This document shows, one piece after another, positions 1 through 8,004 of a DNA stretch of 64,000 nt; within the stretch, counting starts at the first letter, position 1; the number at the start of each line of letters is the position of its first letter. A program made the translations under genes and the position numbers. Source of the DNA: Lachnospiraceae bacterium Marseille-Q4251. GTDB taxonomy: Bacteria; Bacillota; Clostridia; Lachnospirales; Lachnospiraceae. The stretch covers positions 248,001 through 312,000 of the forward strand of contig JAGTTO010000001.1 in the NCBI GenBank assembly GCA_018223435.1, given 5' to 3'. Below the pieces are notes generated by a model. The model was not told where the DNA came from. It did not search any database and saw only the letters and a list, made by a program, of their open reading frames with translations.

Positions 1-862
1 TGATGACCTTCCCCGCCGCCCGGATGATATTTTCCACAGAGCGGTAATTTTCCGCCAGAGTCACAGTCTCCGCCTCCGGGTAATCCTTCTTAAAATTTAG
101 CATGATCTCCGGCCGGGCTCCCCGGAACCGGTAGATCGACTGGTCGTCATCTCCCACGATAAAAAGGTTGTTCTCCGGAGCCGCCAGAAGCCGGATCGTG
201 TCATACTGAATCTGGTTGATATCCTGAAATTCGTCAATCAGAATATAGCGGAACCGCTTCTGCCAGCCTGCCAGGATATCCGGCCGCTGGGAAAGAAGCT
301 CATAGCACATTACCAGCATATCATCAAAATCCAGCAGCCGTTCCTTCTGAAGCTTTTCCTGGTACCCGTTGAAAAATTTCCGGAACAGCTCCTCGGAACA
401 GTTTTTGGAATAATAGTTTTCCAGAGGGATCCGGTCATTTTTTACCAGACTGATCTCGCCGATGATGCCGGCAAGAAATTCATTTTCATCTTCGATCTCC
501 AGGTGGTGTTGGGAAAGAAGCTCCCGCAAGAACTGATATTTCTGTTCCTCCCGGATGATATTGGCCGCGCTGAGCCCGTACGCCTGACGAAGAATCCAGA
601 AAAAAACAGAATGAAAGGTCCCGAAGGTCACCGGACAGGAACATCCGCCCATCAGGACCTGAAACCGCTCTTTCATCTCCAGAGCGGCTGCTTTTGTGAA
701 AGTGATGACAAGGATCGACATGGAAGAAATCTTTTTCTCCTCAATAAGAAAGCGGGTCCGGGCGGTGATCACTGTCGTTTTCCCCGATCCCGGACCTGCC
801 AGACAGAGAAGCGGTCCTTTTACATGAGAGACGGCTTTTTTCTGGCTTTCACTTAATGCCAT
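1..862 (-). CDS. UvrD/PcrA-family superfamily 1 DNA helicase, C-terminus outside window
   Basis: This is an ATP-dependent DNA helicase of the UvrD/PcrA/Rep family, which works in repair and replication restart. The reading frame starts at ATG 860-862 and is still open at base 1, so about 287 residues are visible. I read the Walker A motif GPGSGKTT near residues 23-30, the Walker B stretch LIDEFQD, the motif GDDDQSIYRFRGA and the NYRS motif in order. The start lies 3 bases after the gltX stop, so it is probably co-transcribed with gltX. The missing C-terminal part prevents separating PcrA from other UvrD-like members. Confidence 0.93.
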   Translation of the reverse strand, partial: MALSESQKKAVSHVKGPLLCLAGPGSGKTTVITARTRFLIEEKKISSMSILVITFTKAAALEMKERFQVLMGGCSCPVTFGTFHSVFFWILRQAYGLSAANIIREEQKYQFLRELLSQHHLEIEDENEFLAGIIGEISLVKNDRIPLENYYSKNCSEELFRKFFNGYQEKLQKERLLDFDDMLVMCYELLSQRPDILAGWQKRFRYILIDEFQDINQIQYDTIRLLAAPENNLFIVGDDDQSIYRFRGARPEIMLNFKKDYPEAETVTLAENYRSVENIIRAAGKVI

Positions 863-864
863 AC

Positions 865-2316
865 TTATTTACCAAGCTTTTCGATGGCTGCCTGGATTCT
901 CTTGATGGACTCTTCTTTGCCCAGAACCTCAAGAATCTCTGTTGCGCCGGCCGGTGTCATCTGCTTACCGGAAAGAGCGGTACGGATGGGCCAGAGCACA
1001 TAGCCGTTCTTGTATCCTTTTTCTTTTGCGAAAGCAACCAGAGTCTCATAAAGAGCATCGTTGCTGTAATCCTCCTGGCTCTCAAGAACCGGCAGGATTT
1101 CCTGAAGAACCGTGAGGGAAGACTCCTCGGTGGTCTTCATTTTCTTATGTACATACATGGAACTGTCGTACTCCGGAACAGCCTCAAAGAAATCAACCAG
1201 ATCTTTGATATCCGGGAATACCTCGATACGGGTCTTCACCATCCCGGCAATCTTCTTCAGATCCAGATCGCGGTGAATCGTCTCTTTCAGGATCGGAAGA
1301 GCTCTCTCATAGAATTTATCGAAATCCATGGCTTTGATGTACTCGCCGTTCATCCATTTCAGCTTGTTGATATCGAAAACGGCCGGGGATTTGCTCATAT
1401 GGTGATAATCAAAAGCCTCTACCAGCTCCGAAAGGGAGAAAATTTCGCGGTTATCTGTCGGGCACCAGCCAAGAAGAGCCACATAGTTTACGACAGCCTC
1501 GGTCAGGAAGCCCTGATCGATCAGATCCTCATAGGAAGAATGGCCGCTTCTCTTGGAAAGCTTCTTATGCTCCTCATTGGTAATCAGCGGGCAGTGAACG
1601 TATACCGGCACATCCCAGCCAAATGCCTCGTAAAGAAGGTTGTATTTCGGTGCGGAAGACAGGTACTCATTTCCACGAACCACATGGGTGATACCCATCA
1701 GATGGTCGTCCACAACGTTGGCGAAGTTGTAGGTGGGATAGCCGTCGGATTTGATCAGAATCATATCGTCCAGCTCGGCGTTGGGCACTTCGATCACGCC
1801 ATAAATCTCATCCACGAAACGGGTCGTTCCCTCGGTCGGGGTGTTCTGACGGATAACGAAAGGCTTTCCTGCTGCCAGATTTGCCTCTACCTCTTCCTTG
1901 GAAAGATGCAGACAATGCTTATCGTAAACGATGATCTCTTTTCCGGCAACCTCCTGTTTTAAAGACTCCAGACGCTCTTTGTCGCAGAAGCAGTAGTATG
2001 CTTTGCCTTTCTCTACCAGCTCTTTGGCATATTTCATATAGATGCCTGCTGCCTGACGCTCACTCTGAACGTAGGGGCCACAGCCACCGTCTTTGTCCGG
2101 ACCCTCATCGTGAATCAGTCCGGTCTCTGCCAGTGTGTGGTAAATGATATCGACAGCACCTTCCACATAACGCTCCTGGTCGGTATCCTCGATACGAAGA
2201 AGGAAATCTCCCCCCTCATGCTTTGCGATCAGGTAAGCATATAATGCGGTTCTTAAATTTCCCACATGCATTCTTCCAGTGGGGCTCGGTGCGAAACGTG
2301 TTCTTACTTTACTCAT
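865..2316 (-). CDS. gltX: Glutamyl-tRNA synthetase
   Basis: This cytoplasmic class I aminoacyl-tRNA synthetase charges tRNA-Glu (and, in many Firmicutes, tRNA-Gln for later amidation). The 483-residue length fits the family. The N-terminus carries the nucleotide-binding signature [16 protein letters not shown], the HIGH equivalent, and the second ATP-binding signature reads KKLSKRSGH, a KMSKS variant. The ATG at 2316 follows a GGAG ribosome site. A sigma-A promoter and a short hairpin lie upstream at 2341-2407, and the helicase gene follows with almost no gap. Confidence 0.97.
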   Translation of the reverse strand: MSKVRTRFAPSPTGRMHVGNLRTALYAYLIAKHEGGDFLLRIEDTDQERYVEGAVDIIYHTLAETGLIHDEGPDKDGGCGPYVQSERQAAGIYMKYAKELVEKGKAYYCFCDKERLESLKQEVAGKEIIVYDKHCLHLSKEEVEANLAAGKPFVIRQNTPTEGTTRFVDEIYGVIEVPNAELDDMILIKSDGYPTYNFANVVDDHLMGITHVVRGNEYLSSAPKYNLLYEAFGWDVPVYVHCPLITNEEHKKLSKRSGHSSYEDLIDQGFLTEAVVNYVALLGWCPTDNREIFSLSELVEAFDYHHMSKSPAVFDINKLKWMNGEYIKAMDFDKFYERALPILKETIHRDLDLKKIAGMVKTRIEVFPDIKDLVDFFEAVPEYDSSMYVHKKMKTTEESSLTVLQEILPVLESQEDYSNDALYETLVAFAKEKGYKNGYVLWPIRTALSGKQMTPAGATEILEVLGKEESIKRIQAAIEKLGK

Positions 2317-2340
2317 TTTTCAATCTCCTTATCTTTTATG

Positions 2341-2361
2341 AAAAAGCCTTAAGAAGGCTTT
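2341..2361 (-). terminator. Terminator-like hairpin in the gltX leader (possible attenuator)
   Basis: On the minus strand AAAGCCTT and AAGGCTTT form an 8-bp stem with a 3-base loop, followed by a run of T. It lies between the gltX promoter and the gltX start, so it could attenuate gltX. The stem is short and no T-box sequence was seen. Confidence 0.4.
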
Positions 2362-2378
2362 AATCCTCGCATTCATTG

Positions 2379-2407
2379 ATTATATAACGATTCCGTTATT
2401 TTGTGAA
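2379..2407 (-). promoter_or_regulatory. Sigma-A promoter of gltX
   Basis: On the minus strand TTCACA (2402-2407) is separated by exactly 17 bases from TATAAT (2379-2384). It lies about 65 bases upstream of the gltX start with no gene between them. Confidence 0.7.
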
Positions 2408-2416
2408 CCTTTTTAT

Positions 2417-2455
2417 GAAAAAAGTCTGCGGGAAGTTTTCCTCACAGACTTTTCT
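2417..2455 (-). terminator. Rho-independent terminator after the SEDS gene
   Basis: On the minus strand AAAAGTCTGTGAGG pairs with the CCCGCAGACTTTT side, and the 3' end is T-rich. It begins directly after the stop codon at 2457. Confidence 0.75.
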
Positions 2456-2456
2456 T

Positions 2457-3671
2457 TTATAAAGTATATTCATCTTTCAGCCGTATTTTATCCGCCACGC
2501 TCAGGGCGATGCCCATCTCCGCCATCAGGAACACAATGGACGTACCTCCATAACTGATAAACGGAAGGGTAATTCCCGTGGCCGGAATCACATTGAGCAC
2601 AACGGCAATATTCAGGATCACCTGCAGAGCGACCTGGGCAAAAATACCAGTCACGATCAGCGCCCCCAGAAGATCCGGCGCATTCTGCGCGATAAAAAAC
2701 AGCCGGTACAGAAGGAACACAAACAGCATCGTCAGAACCGCCGCTCCAAAGACCCCCAGTTCCTCGCAGACAATCGTAAAAATCATATCGTTCTGGGCCT
2801 CAGGCACAGCTCCCAGTTTCTGGGCACTGTTTCCAAGTCCCTTTCCGAAAAGGCCGCCGGACCCCAGAGCATAAAGCCCTTGCATGATCTGATAACCTTT
2901 GCCGGAACTTTCGCTTTCCGGATTCAGCCAAGCCTGGATACGCCCCCAGCGGAAACTATCGCTGCTCTGGGCGAGCTGCACAGCCACACTTCGGATAATG
3001 CTAACAGCAGGCACCGACGCAATTCCTCCTATAATGGCAATTCTGGTTCCCCAGGGATGGGCAACGATAATCAGAACCACTGTCATTCCGGCAATAATCA
3101 TCGCGGAGCTCAGGTTATTCGTAAATTTCCAGGTCAGAACCGCTGTGACTGCCCCGAAGAAAAGCAGAAGGAGTGGAGATTTCCAGCCCTTAATGTTTCT
3201 TCCCATTTTCACAATCACTGACGGAATAAAAAGGATAATCGCCAGCTTTGCGATCTCCGCCGTCTGGAACTGAACCGGTCCGAGCTTAATCCACCGGGTT
3301 GCTCCATTTACGTCTTCACCTACATATTTTGTTGCAAACAGGAGAATATTGGAAACTCCGTACAACAAAGTTCCCCAACTGGCAATCCAGTGATAATCCG
3401 CTTTGGATATTGCCATCATGCCAAAAATACAGCCCACACTGATCACCGCCTGCTTCCCGAAGAAAGCCATATCAGAGCCATATTTAACTTTCGCTGTATA
3501 AGCGCTGGTACTGTAAAGCATCACCAGACCGAAACAGGTCAGCAAAATCACACAAGCCAGCAGATTATAGTCGTAATAAGCCTCTCCGCTCCAGCTTTTT
3601 TTTCTCGGAAAAACGGTATACCAAAGCTGGCGCAGAGTTTTTTGTTTCTTTTTCGTTGTTTTTGAAGCCAT
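2457..3671 (-). CDS. ftsW: SEDS-family peptidoglycan polymerase (FtsW/RodA/SpoVE)
   Basis: This polytopic membrane protein belongs to the SEDS glycosyltransferases, which polymerise lipid II with a partner class B penicillin-binding protein. About 404 residues contain some ten hydrophobic segments. The C-terminal signature NVIPATGITLPFISYGGTS, typical of FtsW, RodA and SpoVE, is present. ATG at 3669-3671 is preferred to the upstream TTG because GAGG lies 7 bases before it. A strong promoter precedes the gene and a terminator follows, so it appears monocistronic. Assignment to FtsW over SpoVE or RodA is by resemblance only. Confidence 0.88.
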   Translation of the reverse strand: MASKTTKKKQKTLRQLWYTVFPRKKSWSGEAYYDYNLLACVILLTCFGLVMLYSTSAYTAKVKYGSDMAFFGKQAVISVGCIFGMMAISKADYHWIASWGTLLYGVSNILLFATKYVGEDVNGATRWIKLGPVQFQTAEIAKLAIILFIPSVIVKMGRNIKGWKSPLLLLFFGAVTAVLTWKFTNNLSSAMIIAGMTVVLIIVAHPWGTRIAIIGGIASVPAVSIIRSVAVQLAQSSDSFRWGRIQAWLNPESESSGKGYQIMQGLYALGSGGLFGKGLGNSAQKLGAVPEAQNDMIFTIVCEELGVFGAAVLTMLFVFLLYRLFFIAQNAPDLLGALIVTGIFAQVALQVILNIAVVLNVIPATGITLPFISYGGTSIVFLMAEMGIALSVADKIRLKDEYTL

Positions 3672-3735
3672 CAAATTACCTCTTTTTCACAGCGGAACAC
3701 AATGCCACCTCGAAAATTGCTGTTTTATCCTGAGT

Positions 3736-3764
3736 ATCATAGCACATTTCCCGGGAAAGGTCAA
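3736..3764 (-). promoter_or_regulatory. Sigma-A promoter of the SEDS gene with a palindromic spacer
   Basis: Minus strand TTGACC (3759-3764), a 17-base spacer and TATGAT (3736-3741) with an upstream TG (extended -10). The spacer includes the 12-bp perfect palindrome TTTCCCGGGAAA, a possible operator. Confidence 0.7.
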
Positions 3765-3771
3765 AGTCCGC

Positions 3772-5073
3772 TCATCTTTTTTTCGCGCTGGGATAGGTTT
3801 TCTCCATCCGTGCATCATCAAAATTTTCATCCATGACTTTTTCCCACTTGTATCTTGCCGCTCTCCCGTTTCCACGGCTGTCGTAGCGGATCAGCGCCAT
3901 GGCTGAAACCAGCATGTTCACCGCCATAAAGGCCACCAGAATCCAGGTAACGATCTTTCCGATGATCTGAGGCATTTTCTCAATGATTGCGGATATCTTC
4001 GGGTAAAGGAGCTTGATCCAGACCACTGCCGCAATTCCCCAGAAGAAGCAGAACAACAGATTGATTCGTCCACCCAGATTAAAGGGCAGTTTACTGTAAT
4101 CCCAGAAGGCCTTTCCAAAAACCAGCTGGGTAAAAACACTGCAGATATACTCATAAGCGCCGCCGAGAAAAGTTCCCGCCACAAAAAGCTGACCATCCGA
4201 CCGCTGCCGATCTTTATAAAGCAGGGCTGTCACTCCGGCAATAGCCAGACCCCATACAATGCTGAAAGGCCCCCAGACCAGGCTGCTCCGGCTCATCCAA
4301 CGGCCCATAGAATAACGGCAGAACACCGTCTCCACCAGATCTCCCAGGAAAGCCCCGATGGAAAAGAGCCAGAAGAGCTTATAAAAACCGCAACCTTTTG
4401 CAAAGCCCTGCTCTTCCTCCTCAAGGGTCCTCTCCCCTCCGACCGTCGGATAGGCCTTCTCAATTCGGGTCTCCATATGAGCGCAGACCCACTCTCCCAG
4501 CCTTTTTGTCCAGCGTCTCAGTTCCCGGTCAAAGTCCTGCACCTTTTCCGGCATTTTCTTCTGGTTATGAAACAGCGCCGCGTAGGATACCACCGCATCC
4601 AGTGCCTCCACTCCGAAGATAACCCACACCAGGATCTTTGCCAGAAGGCCCGGCAGCAGTTTATAAAGAATCGTGAAATATTCATTTCCATAATGCAAAC
4701 AGAAGGTACCCAAAATTCCCCAGAGCAGGGAATAGGAAAGGCAGATATAACCGTCGAAATTCCATTTTTTTCCGGAGTAATCCCACCATTTTCGATGCTT
4801 CATCCGCTCCAGCGCTTTTCCCGTAAACCATTCCACTGCCGTCGCCACGATCATACAGCCCAGGAATAAGAACACCGGATTATCCTTCAGATCCCAGAAT
4901 GCCAGCGTCATAAACACCGCTGAAAAACCATAGGCAAAACAAACCGGCCCCGTAAAGACACCTCGGTTTATAAACTTCCGGTTCTTCCCCGAAGCCACCG
5001 CCGTCTCAATTATCCACCCCAGAAACGAATACACAAAAAACAGCCACAAAAGCTCATACCCTGAATAGTTCAT
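3772..5073 (-). CDS. CmpB-type (ABC_trans_CmpB) integral membrane protein
   Basis: A 433-residue polytopic membrane protein resembling the family annotated as putative ABC transporter permease (Pfam ABC_trans_CmpB), common in Clostridia. The recognisable part is the N-terminus (SFLGWIIETAVASGKN, then NRGVFTGPVCFAYG), and the same pattern recurs in the second half (GDLVETVFCRYSMG, LVWGPFSIVWG), so the protein contains two diverged copies of the domain. No ATPase or substrate-binding partner lies nearby, so the transported substrate is unknown and the permease label is only inherited from the family. Confidence 0.8.
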   Translation of the reverse strand: MNYSGYELLWLFFVYSFLGWIIETAVASGKNRKFINRGVFTGPVCFAYGFSAVFMTLAFWDLKDNPVFLFLGCMIVATAVEWFTGKALERMKHRKWWDYSGKKWNFDGYICLSYSLLWGILGTFCLHYGNEYFTILYKLLPGLLAKILVWVIFGVEALDAVVSYAALFHNQKKMPEKVQDFDRELRRWTKRLGEWVCAHMETRIEKAYPTVGGERTLEEEEQGFAKGCGFYKLFWLFSIGAFLGDLVETVFCRYSMGRWMSRSSLVWGPFSIVWGLAIAGVTALLYKDRQRSDGQLFVAGTFLGGAYEYICSVFTQLVFGKAFWDYSKLPFNLGGRINLLFCFFWGIAAVVWIKLLYPKISAIIEKMPQIIGKIVTWILVAFMAVNMLVSAMALIRYDSRGNGRAARYKWEKVMDENFDDARMEKTYPSAKKR

Positions 5074-5203
5074 CTCTTTTTCTCCTCTTTTTGCAGGTTT
5101 CCCCGATACTATACTATAGAATGGTGCATTTTACCATCCTTTCTGAGGATATGGAGGGGATTTTATGTTTTTTTAATTTTTGAAGCTGCTTTTCTGTGAA
5201 AGG

Positions 5204-5236
5204 AAAAAGGCCCGATGTATTAGATCGAGCCTTTTT
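5204..5236 (-). terminator. Terminator of the cotJ operon
   Basis: AAAAAGGCCCGAT and ATCGAGCCTTTTT form a stem just beyond the cotJC stop at 5255, with T residues at the minus-strand 3' side. Confidence 0.75.
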
Positions 5237-5254
5237 GCTTTCATATAATATGCT

Positions 5255-5800
5255 TTATTTTTGATTACAGGAAGGACAGAAACAGCTCACCGGAGCGTCA
5301 AAACTTGGATTGAAAGCATAAAAATTCTTGGAATCAAGCTGATCCTGAACCGTTCGGAGCGCTTCGCCGAAACGCTGGAAATGCACAATCTCACGAGCGC
5401 GAAGGAAACGGATCGGATCTGCCACGTCCGGTTCCTTCACGAGCCGGAGGATGTTATCATAGGTGCTCCGGGCTTTCTGCTCTGCCGCCAGATCTTCATG
5501 AAGATCCGTGACTGGATCTCCCTTTGACTGAAACTCACAGGCATTGAATGGAACGCCGCCAGCCGCCTGAGGCCAGATGCCTACAGTGTGATCCACATAA
5601 TAAGGAGCAAAACCGGCTTTCTGGATTTCCTCCGGCGAAAGCCCGCGGGTCAGCTGATGAACAATGGTTGAAACCATTTCCAGGTGGGCGAGCTCTTCGG
5701 TGCCAATGTCATTTAAAATCCCCATTGCTTTTCGGTTCGGCATGGTAAAACGCTGGGAGAGATAACGCATGGAAGCACCCATTTCCCCGTCCGGTCCACC
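5255..5800 (-). pseudogene. cotJC: cotJC, 3' part (split by the prophage)
   Basis: This is the C-terminal part of the spore coat protein CotJC, a manganese-catalase-like member of the CotJABC set made in the mother cell. From the core GGTGGACCGGA it reads on in frame to GEMGASMRYLSQR and to the end, giving 175 residues after the first internal ATG at 5782. Motifs ELAHLEM and EIVHFQRFGE carry the family's likely metal ligands. The first 33 codons lie 39.9 kb away at 45650-45747. Joining the halves at the core gives 210 residues without a frameshift, a normal CotJC length. A TAG precedes the fragment in frame, so no full protein is made while the prophage is present. Confidence 0.93.
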
Positions 5801-5818
5801 GGATTGCAGTAACCTATG
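5775..5818. other. Prophage attachment site attL
   Basis: The core TCCGGTCCACC (5790-5800) is repeated exactly at 45650-45660. Bases before it are cotJC sequence. The phage-side arm GGATTGCAGTAACCTATG (5801-5818) is the inverted counterpart of the phage arm at attR, differing at one position. These are features of serine integrase half-sites. Confidence 0.9.
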
Positions 5819-5951
5819 GCACTAGAAAATTCCGTTTTTCCTTGTATTTCCGCCATTTCTGGCGTTTTCAAACTTTTGATTGTGGTATTGCTCCGGAGTC
5901 TTCCCGGGATTCTTCTTGTTTATGGCTTATTTGCACAAAACTATCATTTTT

Positions 5952-6959
5952 TTATACCTTCGTTACCCGGTTTTTTCCCTGGTACTGTGCCAGGATCCAG
6001 CCCCGGGTGAGCTTCATGTAGACACCCCGGTTGCTGATCTGCTTCTCGCCCAGGCACTTGTCTACTGTGCCTTTCCGGATCAGTGCCTCGCCGGAGCCGC
6101 CGCGTTTGAAGTAGCGCCGCTTCGCCGTAGGAATGGTATCGTACTGAACCAGCGGTGCGGAAGCTTTCGGTTCCATCCGCAGGACGAGGTCTGTCTGCAT
6201 GCGGTAGCGGATGCCTTTCTGGAAGACCGGTGCGCTGTAAATTAACTTGCCATTGCTGTCATAAACATGATAGCCAGACCGGCAGGCCTTCTTGGCGTTG
6301 TCGATGTAGGTGTAGCTGCCGATCTGGCTTGCCTTATCCGCGAAAGACTTCCGGACGTAATACGGACCGCCCCCGGAAAGCATAGCTGCTTTCACGGCCT
6401 TCCTAAAGCCATTCATGTTCAGACCAAAACGACTCCAGACGTGATCCGGGTCAACATGTGCGGAGGACAGGCCAGCCAGACGCCCCTCGTTGTGTGAGGA
6501 AATCAGGTACATTCCGTTGCCAAGCTTCTCAAGCGGGTCCCAGCCGCGTTCCTTACAGATTCTCGCGCAGAGCAGGATGGCGGTGTTGTAGCCACGCAGG
6601 ATATCTGCTTTGAATTTTTCTTCATTATTGACGTCATAATTTGCTCCGCTGGTATAGGAAATATAGTCTGACTCACAAATCTCAATGGAAATCAGGTTAT
6701 TGTTCCCCCAGCCGGCATCCGCCCAGGAGCGGTACGTCTCCGGCAGAAGCTGCAGCACATTGCCGGGAACATCCGCGTCGCAGACGTAGTGAACGCAGGC
6801 CGGGATTGTTTCCTGATTCCAGTAATCTGCCACGCTCTGTGCGGTCCCCTGGGCACATCCAATAGTATGAATCTGGATGCCGATCTTCGCACAGGTGACT
6901 CCCTTCTGATAGCAGCGGTTGTTTGTGAGGTAATTCTTTTTAATGTTTAATGTACTCAT
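5952..6959 (-). CDS. Endolysin: N-acetylmuramoyl-L-alanine amidase with C-terminal SH3-like domain
   Basis: The phage lytic enzyme cleaves the bond between muramic acid and L-alanine of peptidoglycan. The N-terminal 200 or so residues look like an Amidase_2/PGRP fold, with candidate zinc ligands in IHTIGC and SAHVDPDHVW and the stretch VHYVCDADVPGNVLQLLPE between them. The last 100 residues contain a bacterial SH3-like repeat pattern (RMQTDLVLRMEPKASAPLV, then VYMKLTRGWILAQYQG) that probably binds the wall. It is the last late gene and is preceded by the holin, giving the usual lysis cassette. There is no signal peptide, which fits holin-dependent release. Confidence 0.92.
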   Translation of the reverse strand: MSTLNIKKNYLTNNRCYQKGVTCAKIGIQIHTIGCAQGTAQSVADYWNQETIPACVHYVCDADVPGNVLQLLPETYRSWADAGWGNNNLISIEICESDYISYTSGANYDVNNEEKFKADILRGYNTAILLCARICKERGWDPLEKLGNGMYLISSHNEGRLAGLSSAHVDPDHVWSRFGLNMNGFRKAVKAAMLSGGGPYYVRKSFADKASQIGSYTYIDNAKKACRSGYHVYDSNGKLIYSAPVFQKGIRYRMQTDLVLRMEPKASAPLVQYDTIPTAKRRYFKRGGSGEALIRKGTVDKCLGEKQISNRGVYMKLTRGWILAQYQGKNRVTKV

Positions 6960-7068
6960 TTTTTTCTCCTTTCTTCCTGGCGGAATCTCACCAGGAATGC
7001 GTTTTAATGCGTTTCTAATTCGTTTTTAACTCATCTTAACTCATTCTTTTTTTTAAAAAAGAGGACGA

Positions 7069-7518
7069 TCACTCGTCCCCCATATCATCTTTATTTACCA
7101 CTTTCTCAGCTACTTCCAAGCCCTTCGTTAAAATCTTCGGCACCTTATAGCCAGCCTCAACGAAATTCTCACAGATGGACCGGATCTCATTCACCAGAAG
7201 TGATGCCAGAACGAACCAGCCAAGTAGCACGGTCACGCCGAGATCTACGTTGATCGTTTTTCCAATCTCTGTGAACACCGCACTGGCACCGAAAGCTACG
7301 GCAATCATGATCCAGTAACCCAGCTTTTTGAGCACACCTTTCCAGCCGGCTTCTGAGTTCTCCTTGTGCGCCATGCGACTCTTCATCCAGCCGGTCAGCC
7401 AGTCGGCAACGTTAAAGGCCAGGAACAGTGCGAACAGCATCCAGTGCTCTCCGAAGATGTATGTCAATACGGCAACAATACCACCAACAAGGGCATTATA
7501 TGAATCAATTACTTTCAT
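7069..7518 (-). CDS. Phage holin (holin_4_1-like)
   Basis: A 149-residue membrane protein resembling toxin-secretion/phage-lysis holins. Hydrophobic segments lie near residues 10-30, 28-45, 70-90 and 95-115, and the tail is charged (VVNKDDMGDE). The stretch FNVADWLTGWMKSR is characteristic of the group. The second ATG at 7518 is chosen because GAGG lies 8 bases upstream of it, against 2 for the first. It lies directly before the amidase and forms the lysis cassette with it. Confidence 0.88.
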   Translation of the reverse strand: MKVIDSYNALVGGIVAVLTYIFGEHWMLFALFLAFNVADWLTGWMKSRMAHKENSEAGWKGVLKKLGYWIMIAVAFGASAVFTEIGKTINVDLGVTVLLGWFVLASLLVNEIRSICENFVEAGYKVPKILTKGLEVAEKVVNKDDMGDE

Positions 7519-7658
7519 TTGCATATCCTCTCTTTCTAAATAATTCTTTCAATATAATATATGTAACGTTCTTCTCTGCGGTTTCGCCCTGATCTGATTC
7601 ATTGCCTCGCTCCTTTCTGTAAAAAAAGAACAGAGCCGCGTCTGCCTGCGGCCCTGAG

Positions 7659-7832
7659 TTACTCTTTATCCGGATATTCCTCTTTATACAGCATTTCGTA
7701 TTCCTCGACAGGCAGTTTCCCTTTCTGCACATACTCAATACCATATTCCTTCACCTTGTCCTGGTATCTCTCGGGGATTGCATCAAATGTAATAGTTCCT
7801 ACAATCAGTCTATTAAAATATACTTTTGCCAT
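7659..7832 (-). CDS. Small phage protein, CD1375-like
   Basis: A 57-residue protein beginning MAKVYFNRLIVGTITFDAIP. Its start and the position between tail fibre and holin resemble small CD1375-like phage proteins, whose role is unknown. Two adjacent ATGs (7835 and 7832) follow an AGGAG site, and either may be used. The end, VEEYEMLYKEEYPDKE, is acidic. Confidence 0.6.
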   Translation of the reverse strand: MAKVYFNRLIVGTITFDAIPERYQDKVKEYGIEYVQKGKLPVEEYEMLYKEEYPDKE

Positions 7833-7851
7833 CATTATTTTTCTCCTTTTC

Positions 7852-8004
7852 TCATTCAACGTTTCCAAATGCCTCAAGCAGTTCACATACAGCAATCTCA
7901 AGGTCATTGATACGTTCTTCATTGCTTACCACCGTTTCTTTTTTCTCAAAGTCTGATTCAGCCAGACCAAGTTTCTCCATCATTTTTTTCTGTATTTCAG
8001 TCAT
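7852..8004 (-). CDS. Small phage protein (50 residues), unknown function
   Basis: The ATG overlaps the stop of the fibre gene as ATGA, which indicates translational coupling. The protein starts MTEIQKKMMEKLGLAES and looks wholly alpha-helical, with an acidic second half (ERINDLEIAVCELLEAFG). Position and size match the small proteins often found after fibre genes in clostridial phages. Function unknown. Confidence 0.7.
   Translation of the reverse strand: MTEIQKKMMEKLGLAESDFEKKETVVSNEERINDLEIAVCELLEAFGNVE

Noticed and set aside
856..1962. A 368-codon plus-strand frame opposite gltX
   Set aside because: Antisense to a clear synthetase with full motifs; composition is that of a shadow frame.
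7505..7744. A 79-codon frame between the holin and the small CD1375-like gene
   Set aside because: It overlaps the better-supported gene in another frame, has no ribosome site and no coherent composition.
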